A stretch of 64,000 bases of DNA. It comes from CAZAQS01 sp964486825 (GTDB taxonomy: Bacteria > Chloroflexota > Anaerolineae > Anaerolineales > UBA4823). This document shows positions 44,670 to 54,800 of the stretch, piece after piece; the stretch's first letter is position 1; each line of letters opens with the position of its first letter. Under the pieces are notes generated by a model. That model made no database searches. It was given only the letters and a program-made list of their open reading frames with translations, and was not told the DNA's origin. The stretch spans positions 1-64,000 of the forward strand of contig CAZAQS010000001.1 in the NCBI GenBank assembly GCA_964486825.1, read 5' to 3'. The translations under genes were made by a program, and so were the position numbers.

Positions 44670-45628
44670 GCACCATGCTCGCCTTTCCAAACCTAGATGT
44701 ATCTGCACCACCCACCAGCGGCCTAGAGGCTGCTGTAGGGAACACGCCTCTCCTGCCCCTACGCCGGATTGGGGCGCGCCTGTCTCCAGGCGTCAAGCTG
44801 CTGGCGAAGGCGGAATGGTTTAACCCGGGTGGTTCGGTAAAGGATCGCGCCGCCCTTTTCATCCTGCGAAAGGCCCAGGCTGATGGCCAGCTTCCGCCGG
44901 GCAGGCGCCTGTTGGACTCCACTTCCGGTAACATGGGCATCGCCTACGCTACCCTGTGCGCCGGTCTGGAAATCCCTGTCACCCTGACAATCCCAAGCAA
45001 TGCCTCCGCTGAGCGTATGACCATCCTGCGTGCGCTTGGAGCAGAGCTGATCCTGACGGACCCGCTGGAAGGCTCGGATGGAGCAGCCCGAGTCGCCGCA
45101 AGGTTAGCCGGGGAGCGGCCGGAGCTTTACTTCTACGCCAACCAGTACGACAACCCGGCTTCCTGGTGGGCGCATTACTGCACTACTGGCCCCGAGGTCG
45201 CCGGACAAGCCGGGGAAAGGATCAGCCATTTTATTGCCGGCCTGGGCACCTCCGGCACCCTGGTCGGAACGGGCCGTTATTTGAGGGAATTGAACCCCCA
45301 CTTATCCATCATCGCCGTCCAACCGGATAGCTCTTTTCACGGTATGGAAGGCCTCAAGCATATCGAGTCATCGGCGCAACCAGGCATCTTCCAACCATCT
45401 CTGGTTGATAGAACCATCCACGTTTCGACCGAGACAGCTTACGGAATGGTGCAGCGCCTGGCTCGGGAGGAAGGCTTGTTTGTGGGGATATCTTCCGGGG
45501 CGGCAGTCACCGCTGCACTGGAGACCGCTGGCGAACTGCAGGAAGGGGTGGTAGTGACTGTTCTCCCGGATGCCGGTTATAAATACCTGAGCTCCAGGGG
45601 TTTATGGGAGACGGTACAGGATGCTTGA
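44666..45628 (+). CDS. cysM: Cysteine synthase, CysM type using a sulfur-carrier protein
   Basis: 320 residues. A fold-type II PLP enzyme: PLP lysine K59 in FNPGGSVKDRAAL, the substrate loop DSTSGNMGIAYA and the phosphate loop GLGTSGTLVGTG. Several stretches follow the mycobacterial CysM (TSGNxGI, HYCTTGPEV, GISSGAAV and VLPDAGYKYLSS near the end), which uses O-phosphoserine and the thiocarboxylate of CysO instead of free sulfide. The neighbours (JAMM protease, CysO, MoeZ) support that pathway. Use of O-acetylserine cannot be excluded by sequence. It overlaps the next gene by 8 bp. Confidence 0.9.
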   Translation: MSTMLAFPNLDVSAPPTSGLEAAVGNTPLLPLRRIGARLSPGVKLLAKAEWFNPGGSVKDRAALFILRKAQADGQLPPGRRLLDSTSGNMGIAYATLCAGLEIPVTLTIPSNASAERMTILRALGAELILTDPLEGSDGAARVAARLAGERPELYFYANQYDNPASWWAHYCTTGPEVAGQAGERISHFIAGLGTSGTLVGTGRYLRELNPHLSIIAVQPDSSFHGMEGLKHIESSAQPGIFQPSLVDRTIHVSTETAYGMVQRLAREEGLFVGISSGAAVTAALETAGELQEGVVVTVLPDAGYKYLSSRGLWETVQDA

Positions 45629-46079
45629 GATCGATACAACCCTCCTGGCTGAGATCCACCGCCACGGTGAAGCCGCCTATCCAGAGGAAGGCGCCGGCAT
45701 GTTGCTCGGCAGCGCCGAGGGCGACCTCAAACGAGTGATGAAGCTTCTGGCGCTAAACAATGCCAGGGAAGATACTACCCGCCACAACCGCTACCTGCTG
45801 ACACCTGTGGACTACCTGCGGGGAGAACAAGAGGCTGCCCGGCAGGGATTGGACGTGATCGGTGTCTTCCATTCTCACCCAGACCATCCCAACCGTCCCT
45901 CTGCTTTCGACCTGGAATGGGCTATGCCCTGGTTTTCTTATCTCATCACAAGCGTGCAGGGTGGCCGTTCGCTTGAAAGCCGCTCCTGGAAGCTATCTGA
46001 TGACCGCTCGCAGTTTTTTGAAGAAGAAATCGTCCTGGTCCCTGAACCGGGCCAGATCCAAAAATCACAATCCACTTGA
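45621..46079 (+). CDS. JAMM/MPN+ metalloprotease (Mec-like)
   Basis: 152 residues. The JAMM zinc motif is complete: E22/E23 in YPEEGAGMLLG, and HSHPDHPNRPSAFD with H84, H86, S94 and D97. In Mycobacterium, Mec cleaves the CysO-cysteine adduct to free cysteine; related JAMM enzymes (QbsD, HcyD) cut extra residues from the C-terminus of their sulfur carriers. Because the CysO encoded downstream carries a tail after its glycines, this one enzyme may do both jobs. It overlaps cysM by 8 bp and is followed after 11 bp by a small unknown gene. Confidence 0.92.
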   Translation: MLEIDTTLLAEIHRHGEAAYPEEGAGMLLGSAEGDLKRVMKLLALNNAREDTTRHNRYLLTPVDYLRGEQEAARQGLDVIGVFHSHPDHPNRPSAFDLEWAMPWFSYLITSVQGGRSLESRSWKLSDDRSQFFEEEIVLVPEPGQIQKSQST

Positions 46080-46090
46080 AGGAGATCGAA

Positions 46091-46381
46091 ATGTCCCTCT
46101 ATTTTGTACGTCACCAACATGCTGCAGAGTCCTGCCCAGCTCAAGATCCTGAGATGGGAGGCATGCTTCTGTCTCACCTAAGCCCGGCTAACGCCAGCAA
46201 ATTCGGCGTGGATGTCCGTGGCGACGCTGTCCTGGACGGGCAGCACACCTTTGTCCTGATCTTAGAAGCAGACCACCGCGATCAGGTAGAAGATTTCATG
46301 CAACCTTTCAAACAAGCCGGCCCGGTGGAGATTCACCCGGCCTCCGAGTGCGAGACTGTGGTCGAACGGGCCGGGTGCTGA
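46091..46381 (+). CDS. Unknown 96-residue protein within the cysteine cluster
   Basis: The ATG at 46091 has AAGGAG 7-8 nt upstream. I do not firmly recognise the family. The product begins MSLYFVRHQHAAESCPAQDP, has a middle part LDGQHTFVLILEADHRDQVEDF that looks like a beta-strand and helix of a ferredoxin-like dimeric alpha/beta-barrel, and ends EIHPASECETVVERAGC. Three cysteines (residue 15, one about 9 from the end, and the last residue) could bind metal or take part in thiol chemistry. It lies between the JAMM protease and CysO, so a part in sulfur transfer or its control is likely by position only. Confidence 0.78.
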   Translation: MSLYFVRHQHAAESCPAQDPEMGGMLLSHLSPANASKFGVDVRGDAVLDGQHTFVLILEADHRDQVEDFMQPFKQAGPVEIHPASECETVVERAGC

Positions 46382-46387
46382 TACAAT
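46382..46387 (+). promoter_or_regulatory. Possible internal promoter before cysO
   Basis: TGATACAAT (extended -10, TACAAT at 46382-46387) lies 13 nt before the cysO ATG. It could give a very short-leader transcript for cysO and moeZ on their own. No clear -35 is present. Confidence 0.3.
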
Positions 46388-46400
46388 TTATGCAAAACCT

Positions 46401-46688
46401 ATGACCATATTACGAGTACCTACACCTTTACGCCCCTATACGGCTGGAAAAAGCGAGATCGAGCTGCAAGGCACGACCGTCGCAGATGCGATGGGCCATC
46501 TTATCGAGCTTTATCCTGCCCTCAAGCCTCACCTATATAACGGGTCGGGCGAGCTGCGCCCCTTCGTTAATTTGTTCCTGAATGACGAAAATATCAAGGA
46601 CCTGCATGGACTGGAGACGCCCATAGAAGAGTCTGATCGTCTCATGCTGATCCCCAGCATCGCCGGAGGAGGCCCGCATGCTTCCTAA
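46401..46688 (+). CDS. cysO: Ubiquitin-like sulfur carrier protein (CysO/MoaD/ThiS family) with C-terminal tail
   Basis: 95 residues. It has the MoaD/ThiS-like beta-grasp pattern: LRVPTPLRPYTAGKSEIEL at the start, AMGHLIELYPALKPHLY, FVNLFLNDENIKDLHGLETP, and SDRLMLIPSIAGGG. Mature carriers of this group end in GG, which is adenylated and turned into a thiocarboxylate. Here the reading frame goes on past the glycines with PHAS before the stop, because the stop codon lies inside the overlapping moeZ start region. Thus a protease must remove the tail before it can be activated; the JAMM enzyme two genes upstream is the clear candidate. Confidence 0.88.
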   Translation: MTILRVPTPLRPYTAGKSEIELQGTTVADAMGHLIELYPALKPHLYNGSGELRPFVNLFLNDENIKDLHGLETPIEESDRLMLIPSIAGGGPHAS

Positions 46689-47832
46689 ACTCACGCACTC
46701 CGAGATCCACCGCTACTCCAGGCACCTGCTCATCCCCGAAGTCGGCTTGGAGGGCCAGAAAAAGCTTAAGGCTGCCTCTGTCCTGGTGATCGGGACGGGC
46801 GGCCTGGGCTCTCCGGTGGCCCTCTACCTGGCAGCCGCCGGTGTGGGCCGCATCGGCCTGGTTGATTACGATGTGGTGGACTTTTCGAACCTGCAGCGCC
46901 AGGTCATCCACGGCACCTCGAAACTGGGCGTTTTGAAAGTAGATTCGGCTCGTGAGCGCATGTTGGATTTGAACCCGGATATCACTGTAGATGTCTACAA
47001 CCAGCCCTTCACCTCCGAAAACGCCATACGCATTGCCAAGAGCTACGATATCCTGGTCGACGGGACGGACAACTTTCCCACCCGTTACCTGGTCAATGAT
47101 GTATCTGTCCTGCTGGGAAAAGCCAATGTCTATGGCTCGATCTTCCGTTTTGACGGGCAGGTGAGCGTCTTTGACGCCCGCCGAGGGCCATGTTACCGCT
47201 GTCTTTTCCCCGAGCCGCCTCCACCGGGACTGGTGCCATCCTGTGCGGAAGGGGGAGTCTTAGGCGTCTTGCCGGGGACCATCGGCAGCCTACAAGCCAG
47301 TGAGGCTCTGAAGCTGATCCTGGAGATCGGCGAGCCCTTGATCGGCAAGCTGCTGCTTTACAATGCCCTGGATATGTCCTTCGACTTCGTCAAGCTGCGC
47401 AAGAACCCGGCCTGCAAGATATGCGGTGAGAATCCCGAAATAAAAGAGCTGATCGACTACGAGGCCTTCTGCGGCGTGCCGGGGCATGACCACGAAGAGG
47501 GCTCTGCCGGTGCGGGTTGGGATATCGGTGCGGTTGAGCTTTCCGAGCGACTGAAGAACAACGGCTCCATCCGCTTGATCGATGTGCGCGAGCCGCATGA
47601 ACTAGAAATCTCCAATATTGAGGGGGCAGACCTGATCCCGCTGGGGCAGCTTGCGGGACGCCTTTCGGAGCTGGACAGCGCGCAAGAGATCGTCTTATTC
47701 TGCAAAAGTGGCACTCGCTCCACGCGCGCTCTGGAGCTGCTGGCCAGCGCCGGCTTCCGCAGGGTCAAGAATCTAAAGGGTGGCATCAACGCCTGGGCAA
47801 AGGAAGTTGATCCAAGCCTGCCGATCTATTAA
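46678..47832 (+). CDS. moeZ: MoeZ-type adenylyltransferase/sulfurtransferase (E1-like with rhodanese domain)
   Basis: 384 residues. The E1-like domain has the ATP motif VLVIGTGGLGSPVALYLAAA (about 36-55), the arginine finger region NLQRQVIHGT, zinc cysteines C172/C175 and C246/C249, and a conserved cysteine at 189 (SCAEGG). The C-terminal rhodanese domain has the active-site loop CKSGTRS with C342. It should adenylate the carrier's C-terminal glycine and then transfer sulfur to it to form the thiocarboxylate. It overlaps cysO by 11 bp, which shows tight coupling. It may also serve MoaD. Confidence 0.93.
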   Translation: MLPKLTHSEIHRYSRHLLIPEVGLEGQKKLKAASVLVIGTGGLGSPVALYLAAAGVGRIGLVDYDVVDFSNLQRQVIHGTSKLGVLKVDSARERMLDLNPDITVDVYNQPFTSENAIRIAKSYDILVDGTDNFPTRYLVNDVSVLLGKANVYGSIFRFDGQVSVFDARRGPCYRCLFPEPPPPGLVPSCAEGGVLGVLPGTIGSLQASEALKLILEIGEPLIGKLLLYNALDMSFDFVKLRKNPACKICGENPEIKELIDYEAFCGVPGHDHEEGSAGAGWDIGAVELSERLKNNGSIRLIDVREPHELEISNIEGADLIPLGQLAGRLSELDSAQEIVLFCKSGTRSTRALELLASAGFRRVKNLKGGINAWAKEVDPSLPIY

Positions 47833-47914
47833 TCTATTAAACGAAGTGGTGTAGATCGACTAAATTGAGTGAATCACCGCATCAGGGGAAAGATGAGAAT
47901 GGGGAAATATCTGT

Positions 47915-48787
47915 ATGAGTACAACCGAAAACTGTAAGCGGCGGCTGCTCGCCGTCCTGGCCCATCCCGACGACGAATCCTTCGGGATGGGCGGTACTTT
48001 GGCCTTGTACGCCAAGCGGGGGGCAGAGGTGCACCTGGTTTGCGCCACGCGCGGAGAAGCCGGCATGATGGAACCGGAATACCTGGAGGGATTTTCTTCG
48101 GTGGCGGAGAAAAGAGAAACCGAGCTGCGTTGCGCAGCTCGAAAATTGGGCTTAAGTGGTGTGCACTTCCTGGATTACCGCGATTCTGGTATGCCCGGTT
48201 CACCAGACAACCAACATCCCATGGCCCTGGCTGCTGCTCCGCTAGAAGAAGTCTCCCTGCAAATCAGCCGCTTGATGCGCCGTTTGAAGCCCCAGGTCGT
48301 GCTTACCTTCGACCCGATCGGGGGATACCGGCACCCCGACCATATCGCCATTCATACTGCTACCCTGCAAGCTTTCGAAATGTCCGCCGACTCAGGCATC
48401 CATATCGACGGCTTACCCGCTCACCAGGCCCAGAAACTGTATTTTCACACCATCTCGCGCCGCTTCCTGAGGGCTGCTGTGCGCCTGATGCCGCTGTTCC
48501 GGGTGGATCCCTCTCGCTGGGGGAAAAACCAGGATATCGATCTAAAATCCCTGGTTGTAGAAGATTTTCCCACTCATGCCGTCATCGACTTCAACAGCGT
48601 CCGGCAGTTAAAAGCCGAAGCCTCCGCTTGCCATGCCAGCCAGGGAGGCGCCGGGATGGCTCAAGGCATCTGGGGAGTCCTAATGCGTTTAGGGGGCAGC
48701 AAAGAGTATTATATGCGCGCCTTCCCCAAGCCGCAGGATGGCGCCAGAGAGCGGGACCTGTTCGAGGGAGTTCAGATCGAGCAGTAA
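47915..48787 (+). CDS. PIG-L / LmbE family zinc deacetylase
   Basis: 290 residues. The motif AVLAHPDDESFGMGGTLAL near residue 14 and the second zinc motif FDPIGGYRHPDHIAIH near residue 135 match the MshB/Mca/BshB group. It follows the cysteine cluster by 82 bp. Enzymes of this family make or recycle low-molecular-weight thiols (mycothiol, bacillithiol) by removing an acetyl group from the sugar part or by cutting thiol conjugates, so a thiol role near a cysteine operon is attractive but not proven. It ends 34 bp before the convergent alpha-2-macroglobulin gene. Confidence 0.88.
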   Translation: MSTTENCKRRLLAVLAHPDDESFGMGGTLALYAKRGAEVHLVCATRGEAGMMEPEYLEGFSSVAEKRETELRCAARKLGLSGVHFLDYRDSGMPGSPDNQHPMALAAAPLEEVSLQISRLMRRLKPQVVLTFDPIGGYRHPDHIAIHTATLQAFEMSADSGIHIDGLPAHQAQKLYFHTISRRFLRAAVRLMPLFRVDPSRWGKNQDIDLKSLVVEDFPTHAVIDFNSVRQLKAEASACHASQGGAGMAQGIWGVLMRLGGSKEYYMRAFPKPQDGARERDLFEGVQIEQ

Positions 48788-48821
48788 GCGTTCCTTCCAG
48801 TTTTCCAGAACCTGGCGGCGC

Positions 48822-51800
48822 CTATCTCCTGTTTGCCACTTCAAATACCGTCCCGGCGCTGGTCCCCTGGACTTCAGGGAAGTAAAACTCCCAGGCACGG
48901 GCAGGCAGGACGCGGAATTCTCCCGGATGCGTGATCACGAGATCGTAAGTTAACGCGTAGGTACCTGCCGGCAGGTAAGTGGCCGACCAGGCGATATGGT
49001 CAGCGTAGACTTGCGGGCCCTGGAAGTACCACCAACCCCAGCCATCATCGAAAGGCCGGCGGTAGTCATATAATGGCTGCGGCTGCGGCTCGGATTCCCA
49101 CTCCAGGTCCGTATCCTGCCCCAACTGGGAGGTTTTCAAGCTCAGATCCAAGATCTCTGTACCCGCGGGAAGGTAATCCTCGACCATTAAGTAGTAAACA
49201 TCGTTGGGTAACACGAATGTCACCCGGGCGGTAACCACATCGCCCATCTCAGCTTCCTGGATAGGCTCACAATCTTTTAGAGGGCAGGTACGACTGTGCG
49301 GGTAATATGCCCGCGAAATTTCAAGGCCCCGGTTTAGGGGTGCCACATTTTCAGCTGGTCGATCCACCTGGAGGGAAGCCGTATAATAAAGCCGCCCAAT
49401 GCCTGCATCGCGACGGATATTCAAACCGTTCGGATCCCTGGGATACAGGGAGCTGAGCGGGATGCTGGCTGTCACCGAGTTGACCTCCGTACCACTCCCC
49501 CCGGACTGGCCGTTGGCAACCAAAGTTCCGTTCAAGACTGCCGAAAAGCCATAAGATCCGCCCAGCTCGCCGGTGCCTTTCATGACTTCGATGGCAGCCA
49601 TTAAGCTCCAGGCGGTCTCATAGGAATTGGACCAGCAACCGCCCGGTTGGCGGTGATCCATCAGGTAACGCAGCGCATCCGGAAGGATTTGGGCAGCCGG
49701 TTCACGCTGAGACAGGGCATACACGACCACCGCGCTATTGTAGATGGGGCTATTGAGATTTTCAAAGTCCTGCGATGCCATCTCCCAATGCGCTCCAGTG
49801 GCGGAGCGGATGGCGCTGGCTTGCAAATCAGAAAGCAGCGACTTGACTCGCTCATCGGATGGTGAAAGGCTATCGATCGACAGGGCCAGGAAGGCCTGCG
49901 CCCAGGGATTTAGCTGATCATGCCTCTCATATAGATCCGTTAGCCCTGGCAGGTCACCGTAACCCGCCAGCGCAAGTACGTAATGACCAAAAGCCAGGCG
50001 GTCGAGCTGCCAGGTCGGGGTAGAAATATCAGGCGCAGTCATCTGGGCCTGCACGTATTCCACCGCCCGCTTGATGACCTCCTCGTCAACGACGATCCCA
50101 TTCTGCCTGGCCCGGGCCAGCCCAAACAGGATATAAGTTGAGACGTAGGTTTCGCTCTGCCCCTTACCGATCCAGCTCCAGCCTCCATCCTGGTTCTGCC
50201 GGGCAACCAGGCGCGCCAGGCCCTGGTCTAGGTTGCGTTCGAGACGAGATTGCAACTCGGGCGCTTCTATGCCAAAGGTTTGTAGAGCCCGGTAGGTCTC
50301 CAGGTTGGGGAGGAAGCGCGAGATGATCTGCTCGTTGGTCTCGTAAGGGAAGCGTTCCAGCGCGCTTAGGCCGTTCAAAATGGCAGCTCCCAAGGATGGG
50401 GATAGCTCTATGTCGAACTTCCCACCAATTGGTTCGAAGGATCGCGGTAGGCTGACCAGCTCTAAGCGCTCGCCCTCGTTGTCCAGAATGCCGGATGTGG
50501 CGAATGTCATTGGAGACGTATAGCGCAGGATCGGGATGGAGCCGCCTGCCGGCCGAGCAGCGTCTTGCAAGCTCCCCGAAACCGCTGAAAATACCAGGCT
50601 AGCTGTTTCGGCCTCCAGCACCGTCCCCCACCAATCCAGCCTGGCCTGACCGCCTGGGGACACACCCACCACTTGCATGGAATGGGTCGGGTCATCCACC
50701 CGTACGCCTGTAGCTTGCAAGGAGACTTCCACCTCCAGTTCTGAGGCTGTGTTGTTATGCACGATGGCAGATAGCTGGACATGGTCATCCCGCACCAGGA
50801 AGCGCGGTGTAACCGGCCGGACCAAAAGCTGCTTGGTAGCTACGATATCGGCTGTCGCTTCTCCTACCAGTGTCGCTCCGCTCAGGCCGCGGGCCTGAAC
50901 GCGCCAGGTGGTGAGCGTGTCTGGGAGCGCGAGCGTCACCTGGGCTTCCCCATTGGCATTGGTGATCAGGGTAGCGTTCCAGTAGGCCGTATCCGGGAAC
51001 CTCTCTCGTACGACAGAAGGCAGCATACCCTCGCCCCCGCCGCCCCCTCCCCCACCCTCTCCTACCAAACCGCGCCGGTGCGCGTAAGCCGCCAGGCCAA
51101 GGCCGGTCCTGACCCCTAATGGACGCTCTCCATACAGGGCGGGCAGGATATCCGGTGAGTTGGGCTCAGCCAGGGACAGCACCGCTAAATCGACGACAGA
51201 TAACGAGAACTCACCTTCGACCGGTTGACCAGCCTGGTCCGTCACCTGCAGCCCGATGGTCAGCTGCTCCCCGGGGCCAAGTGCAGGTGTTTCCGCCAGG
51301 TTAGTCCCGCGGTCAATATCCAGGAGTTCGACATTCAGCAATTTTCTGGACGGATCAATGCTCAGGTTCAGATACCCCTGCCTGAATTCCGGCTTACCCT
51401 GATCATTCTCTCCCAGCAGAGTGACGGAGATATAGATATTGGGAATATGGCTTTCTTCTACCAGGAAGGTGTAATCCGAACCCGCTGCAGCTACCGTGAT
51501 CAGCTCGTAGCGCAGCACTTCTTCTCGTTCCAGTGTCACCAGCGCCAACGTATCCATCCCCATCTCATTGGGGATAAAGACTGAGGCAGTCTCGCCTGGC
51601 GAATAGGATGGTTGGCTGGAAGTTAAATGCGTGCGCTGGTTGGGCAAATTCGGCCATAGGGTCGTCCCGGGCCCGCCCACCCACAGCAGCACCTCGCTCC
51701 TGGCGCCATCCCCATGGATGTCCAATTGGTATGTGCCGGCCTCTGGAGGGGTGAAAGCCACCCGCGCCAGGCCATCGCTACCGGTCTGGAAATCCGCGCT

Positions 51801-54800
51801 TCCTACCAGGGAATAACGTGGGATATATTCCGGAGGGAAATATGGCTGGTCGGCCTCCTGCCGTATCCAGGTCACTTTTTGGAACTCAGCCCGCAAGGGT
51901 TTCGCACCAGCGGGAATCCCCTCCCAATCTGCTACCACCACCTCAAAACCAGCCTGCTGCTCCGCTCGAGCAGTCCAGGTATCTGGTTTTATACCGATGA
52001 TGTAATCGGCAGGGTTAACCCGGGCGCTGGCGCGCGCACTGACCGGCAGGCCGCTTTCATCCATTAAAGTTACCTCCAGGGTCAAGCGGTAACGCTCTAA
52101 AGCGCTGATGAATTGACCCGCTTGCACCGGAACATCCAGAGCCAACCTCCCATCCCGCCCCAGCACGGCATCTCCCTGGGAAACCTGGAAGCCCAATGGA
52201 TCAAACCCGAACATAAACAGGCGCAAATAGGGGCTGAGCCAGTCAGTGTTCACCGGCCCTACCTGGTAACCGGGGAGAGAATAGAACTGTGGAGCAGCGT
52301 AGACCGCCCAATGGATCTCCTGGTTCGAAGCGGGGGCGTCAAAGAAGTAGCGAGCGTTCACCATGGCAGATAGCTTTTCATCCGCCAGGATCTCATCTTT
52401 TTCAAACGACACCTGCAAGTTGATCTCTGGTTTGCGATAATCGGCGACTTTGAACCAAATCGCCTCGTAATCATCCCCCAGGCGGTAGTCGCCAGGCTGC
52501 GCTTCTGGGAGAAGGGTATACTCACCGTGGGCCGTGCCATATGCAGATAGGGGCAGATCGATAGCCGCCAGCTCCTGGCCTATCCCGTCGTAAACACGCA
52601 GGGTCTTGGAGGCCTGGCTCGGGAGCGTGTAGCGTCCAGCCTGGCTATTGCGAGAAACCAAGCGGAAATATACTGTATCCCCGGGCCGGTAAATGGGGCG
52701 ATCGGTGTACAGGTAGGTTGTTTCGTTGGAGGTGTTGTAATCCATCAACAAGCCAAAATCCCAGGGATTGATGCCGAAGCTCCAATTGGAAAGCGCAATG
52801 CTGAAATCTGGCTCGCCGGGTTGGCCCAGGACGGCATAGGTGGATGAGTAAGCTTGAGACAGCGGTTCGATGGCTGAACGGTATATCCCCTCCTGGTCTG
52901 TGATCCCGCGCGCAATCACAGCTCCATTCTCATCATATACAGTAACAGGCGCGCCGGCAACTGGGGCCTGGTCACGCAAATCTACGGCCCAGACGAAAAC
53001 ATCGCTATTGCTGCTCTTATAGGTCAGGTGGATATCGCTGGAGACCAACAAATAAGGACCGCCGTAATAATTTGCCCGCTCGATATTTGTTTTTACATAA
53101 TAAATCCCCGGGGCGAGCGGCTGGTCGTTCTGCGTAAGGGATACCTCAACTGCCTGGCTACGATTGGGAGTTATGCTGACGGGCTGCGTTAAGCTGTACA
53201 TAAGGCGGGGTTGGTAGGTCTGGCGAATATCCCAACCATTCGGCCCGAGCATCAACAGGAAGTCCTCCAAAGGCACGCTCCCTACAGCTACCTGGAGGGA
53301 AGAAATATTTGTGGCCTGGGCTATCAGGCTGTTATCCTGAGGGGTCAAGAAGAGCACATCCGACCCGAGGGCAACTTGCAGATCCGGATCGAGAGGTGAG
53401 GTGCTGAATTCCAATATGTATGGCTCTCCCATACGCTCACCCCAGGCATCCTCCAAGCGCTCGGATATGGTCAGGCTGTAGCTTGTAGCAGGGGCAAAAT
53501 TCCCCCACAACATCAGGACCCGCTCCTCCATCAGGTAAGCGGTGAGGTCTGGCACCCTTGGAGAGATTGATAAGTAGGGGAGCAGATCTACATCTGGTAA
53601 TTGAGCAGTGAAATGAAGGGTGACTCCATTGTAGACCTGGTTCACACCACCTTGCACCGGTTCGGTCTCGAGCACACCTAGCGCCGGAGAGGTGGTAAAG
53701 CTGGATTGAAAGTCCTGGCCTAGCTCGGTACCGCCTCTGGCTTGCGTGGCAGCCGGCAGCAGCGCCGTGAAGCGGGTAAAGCGCGGGAAAAGACGGGTAG
53801 GTGTATAAGTGAACTCGGTTAAGTCCTCATTCCAGTCCATCCGTCCAGGAACGGTTTCACCATCCGGCCCTAGAAGGGAGAAATTAGCTATTAGGCTGTC
53901 GCTGTCCATGGGCTGGTTGAAAACCATCCGGATTTCCTGTTCCAGGCGTACGGCATTTGAAAATGGATCTGGTTCGATGGAAACCAGGCGCGGCTGCGCG
54001 GTCGTAAAAGACCAGGTAACAGGTTGGGCCGGGTCCTGCTCATCCCATCCTGAGAGCGGGCTGCCGTCCAAACCAGTAAGCTCCGGATTGAGACTTACCG
54101 TGTAGACCGTCCCGCCGGCCAGAGCTGGCTCGGGGTAGAAGATATAGGTGCTCGTGTTAACCCATTCTCCGTACCCGGCCGGCTCTGGGTCGCTGGGGGC
54201 GCTGATGCTGAAGGCGGTTAGAGGGTGGGCGCGCCCGTCAGTGGAAACAGCGCCCAGGGGAACTACAGGACGATTGAAGGAGGCCACCACGGCGGAAGTA
54301 GGGTTGATGTCGATGGAGCCTGGTTCTGGCAAGGCTTGAGACAGCTCCAGGAAACCGACAGTTCGATAGGTAAGGGTGAGTGGATTGAGCAGGCCCATAC
54401 CTTTCTGAGAGCGGGCCGTAGAGCTAAGATTGATGGCCTGGAAGGTGGCCGGGGTGAAAGGCGAGTCGGGGGTAAAGGAGACGGCCGAATCGCTCTGCCA
54501 GTTGAAATGGCCGGATAAATACGGTTCCCCGCTCAAAGCCCCCTCCACGGAGGCAGTATCCATGGGCTGGTTAAAATATAGGGTGATCGGCCCGTCAAGG
54601 GGCAATTCCGCTCCTGGTGGGGGATAGGCCTCGACCAGAGCGGGTGGAAGCGGCGTAGCTGGCGCTTTGGGTGCAGTGACCTCCGATAACGTCTCACTGC
54701 TTGTATCCACCCCGGTAGGTGTAGGCGTTGGCGATCCCTGGAACACGCCTGGCAGGGAACAGGCCAGGGATACGATCAGCAGCAGGTTCAATACCGCCAG

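Noticed and set aside
51031..51063. C-rich run on the plus strand as a possible G-quadruplex or slippage tract
   Set aside because: It is explained by Gly codons in the bait-like region of the macroglobulin, and the frame is intact.
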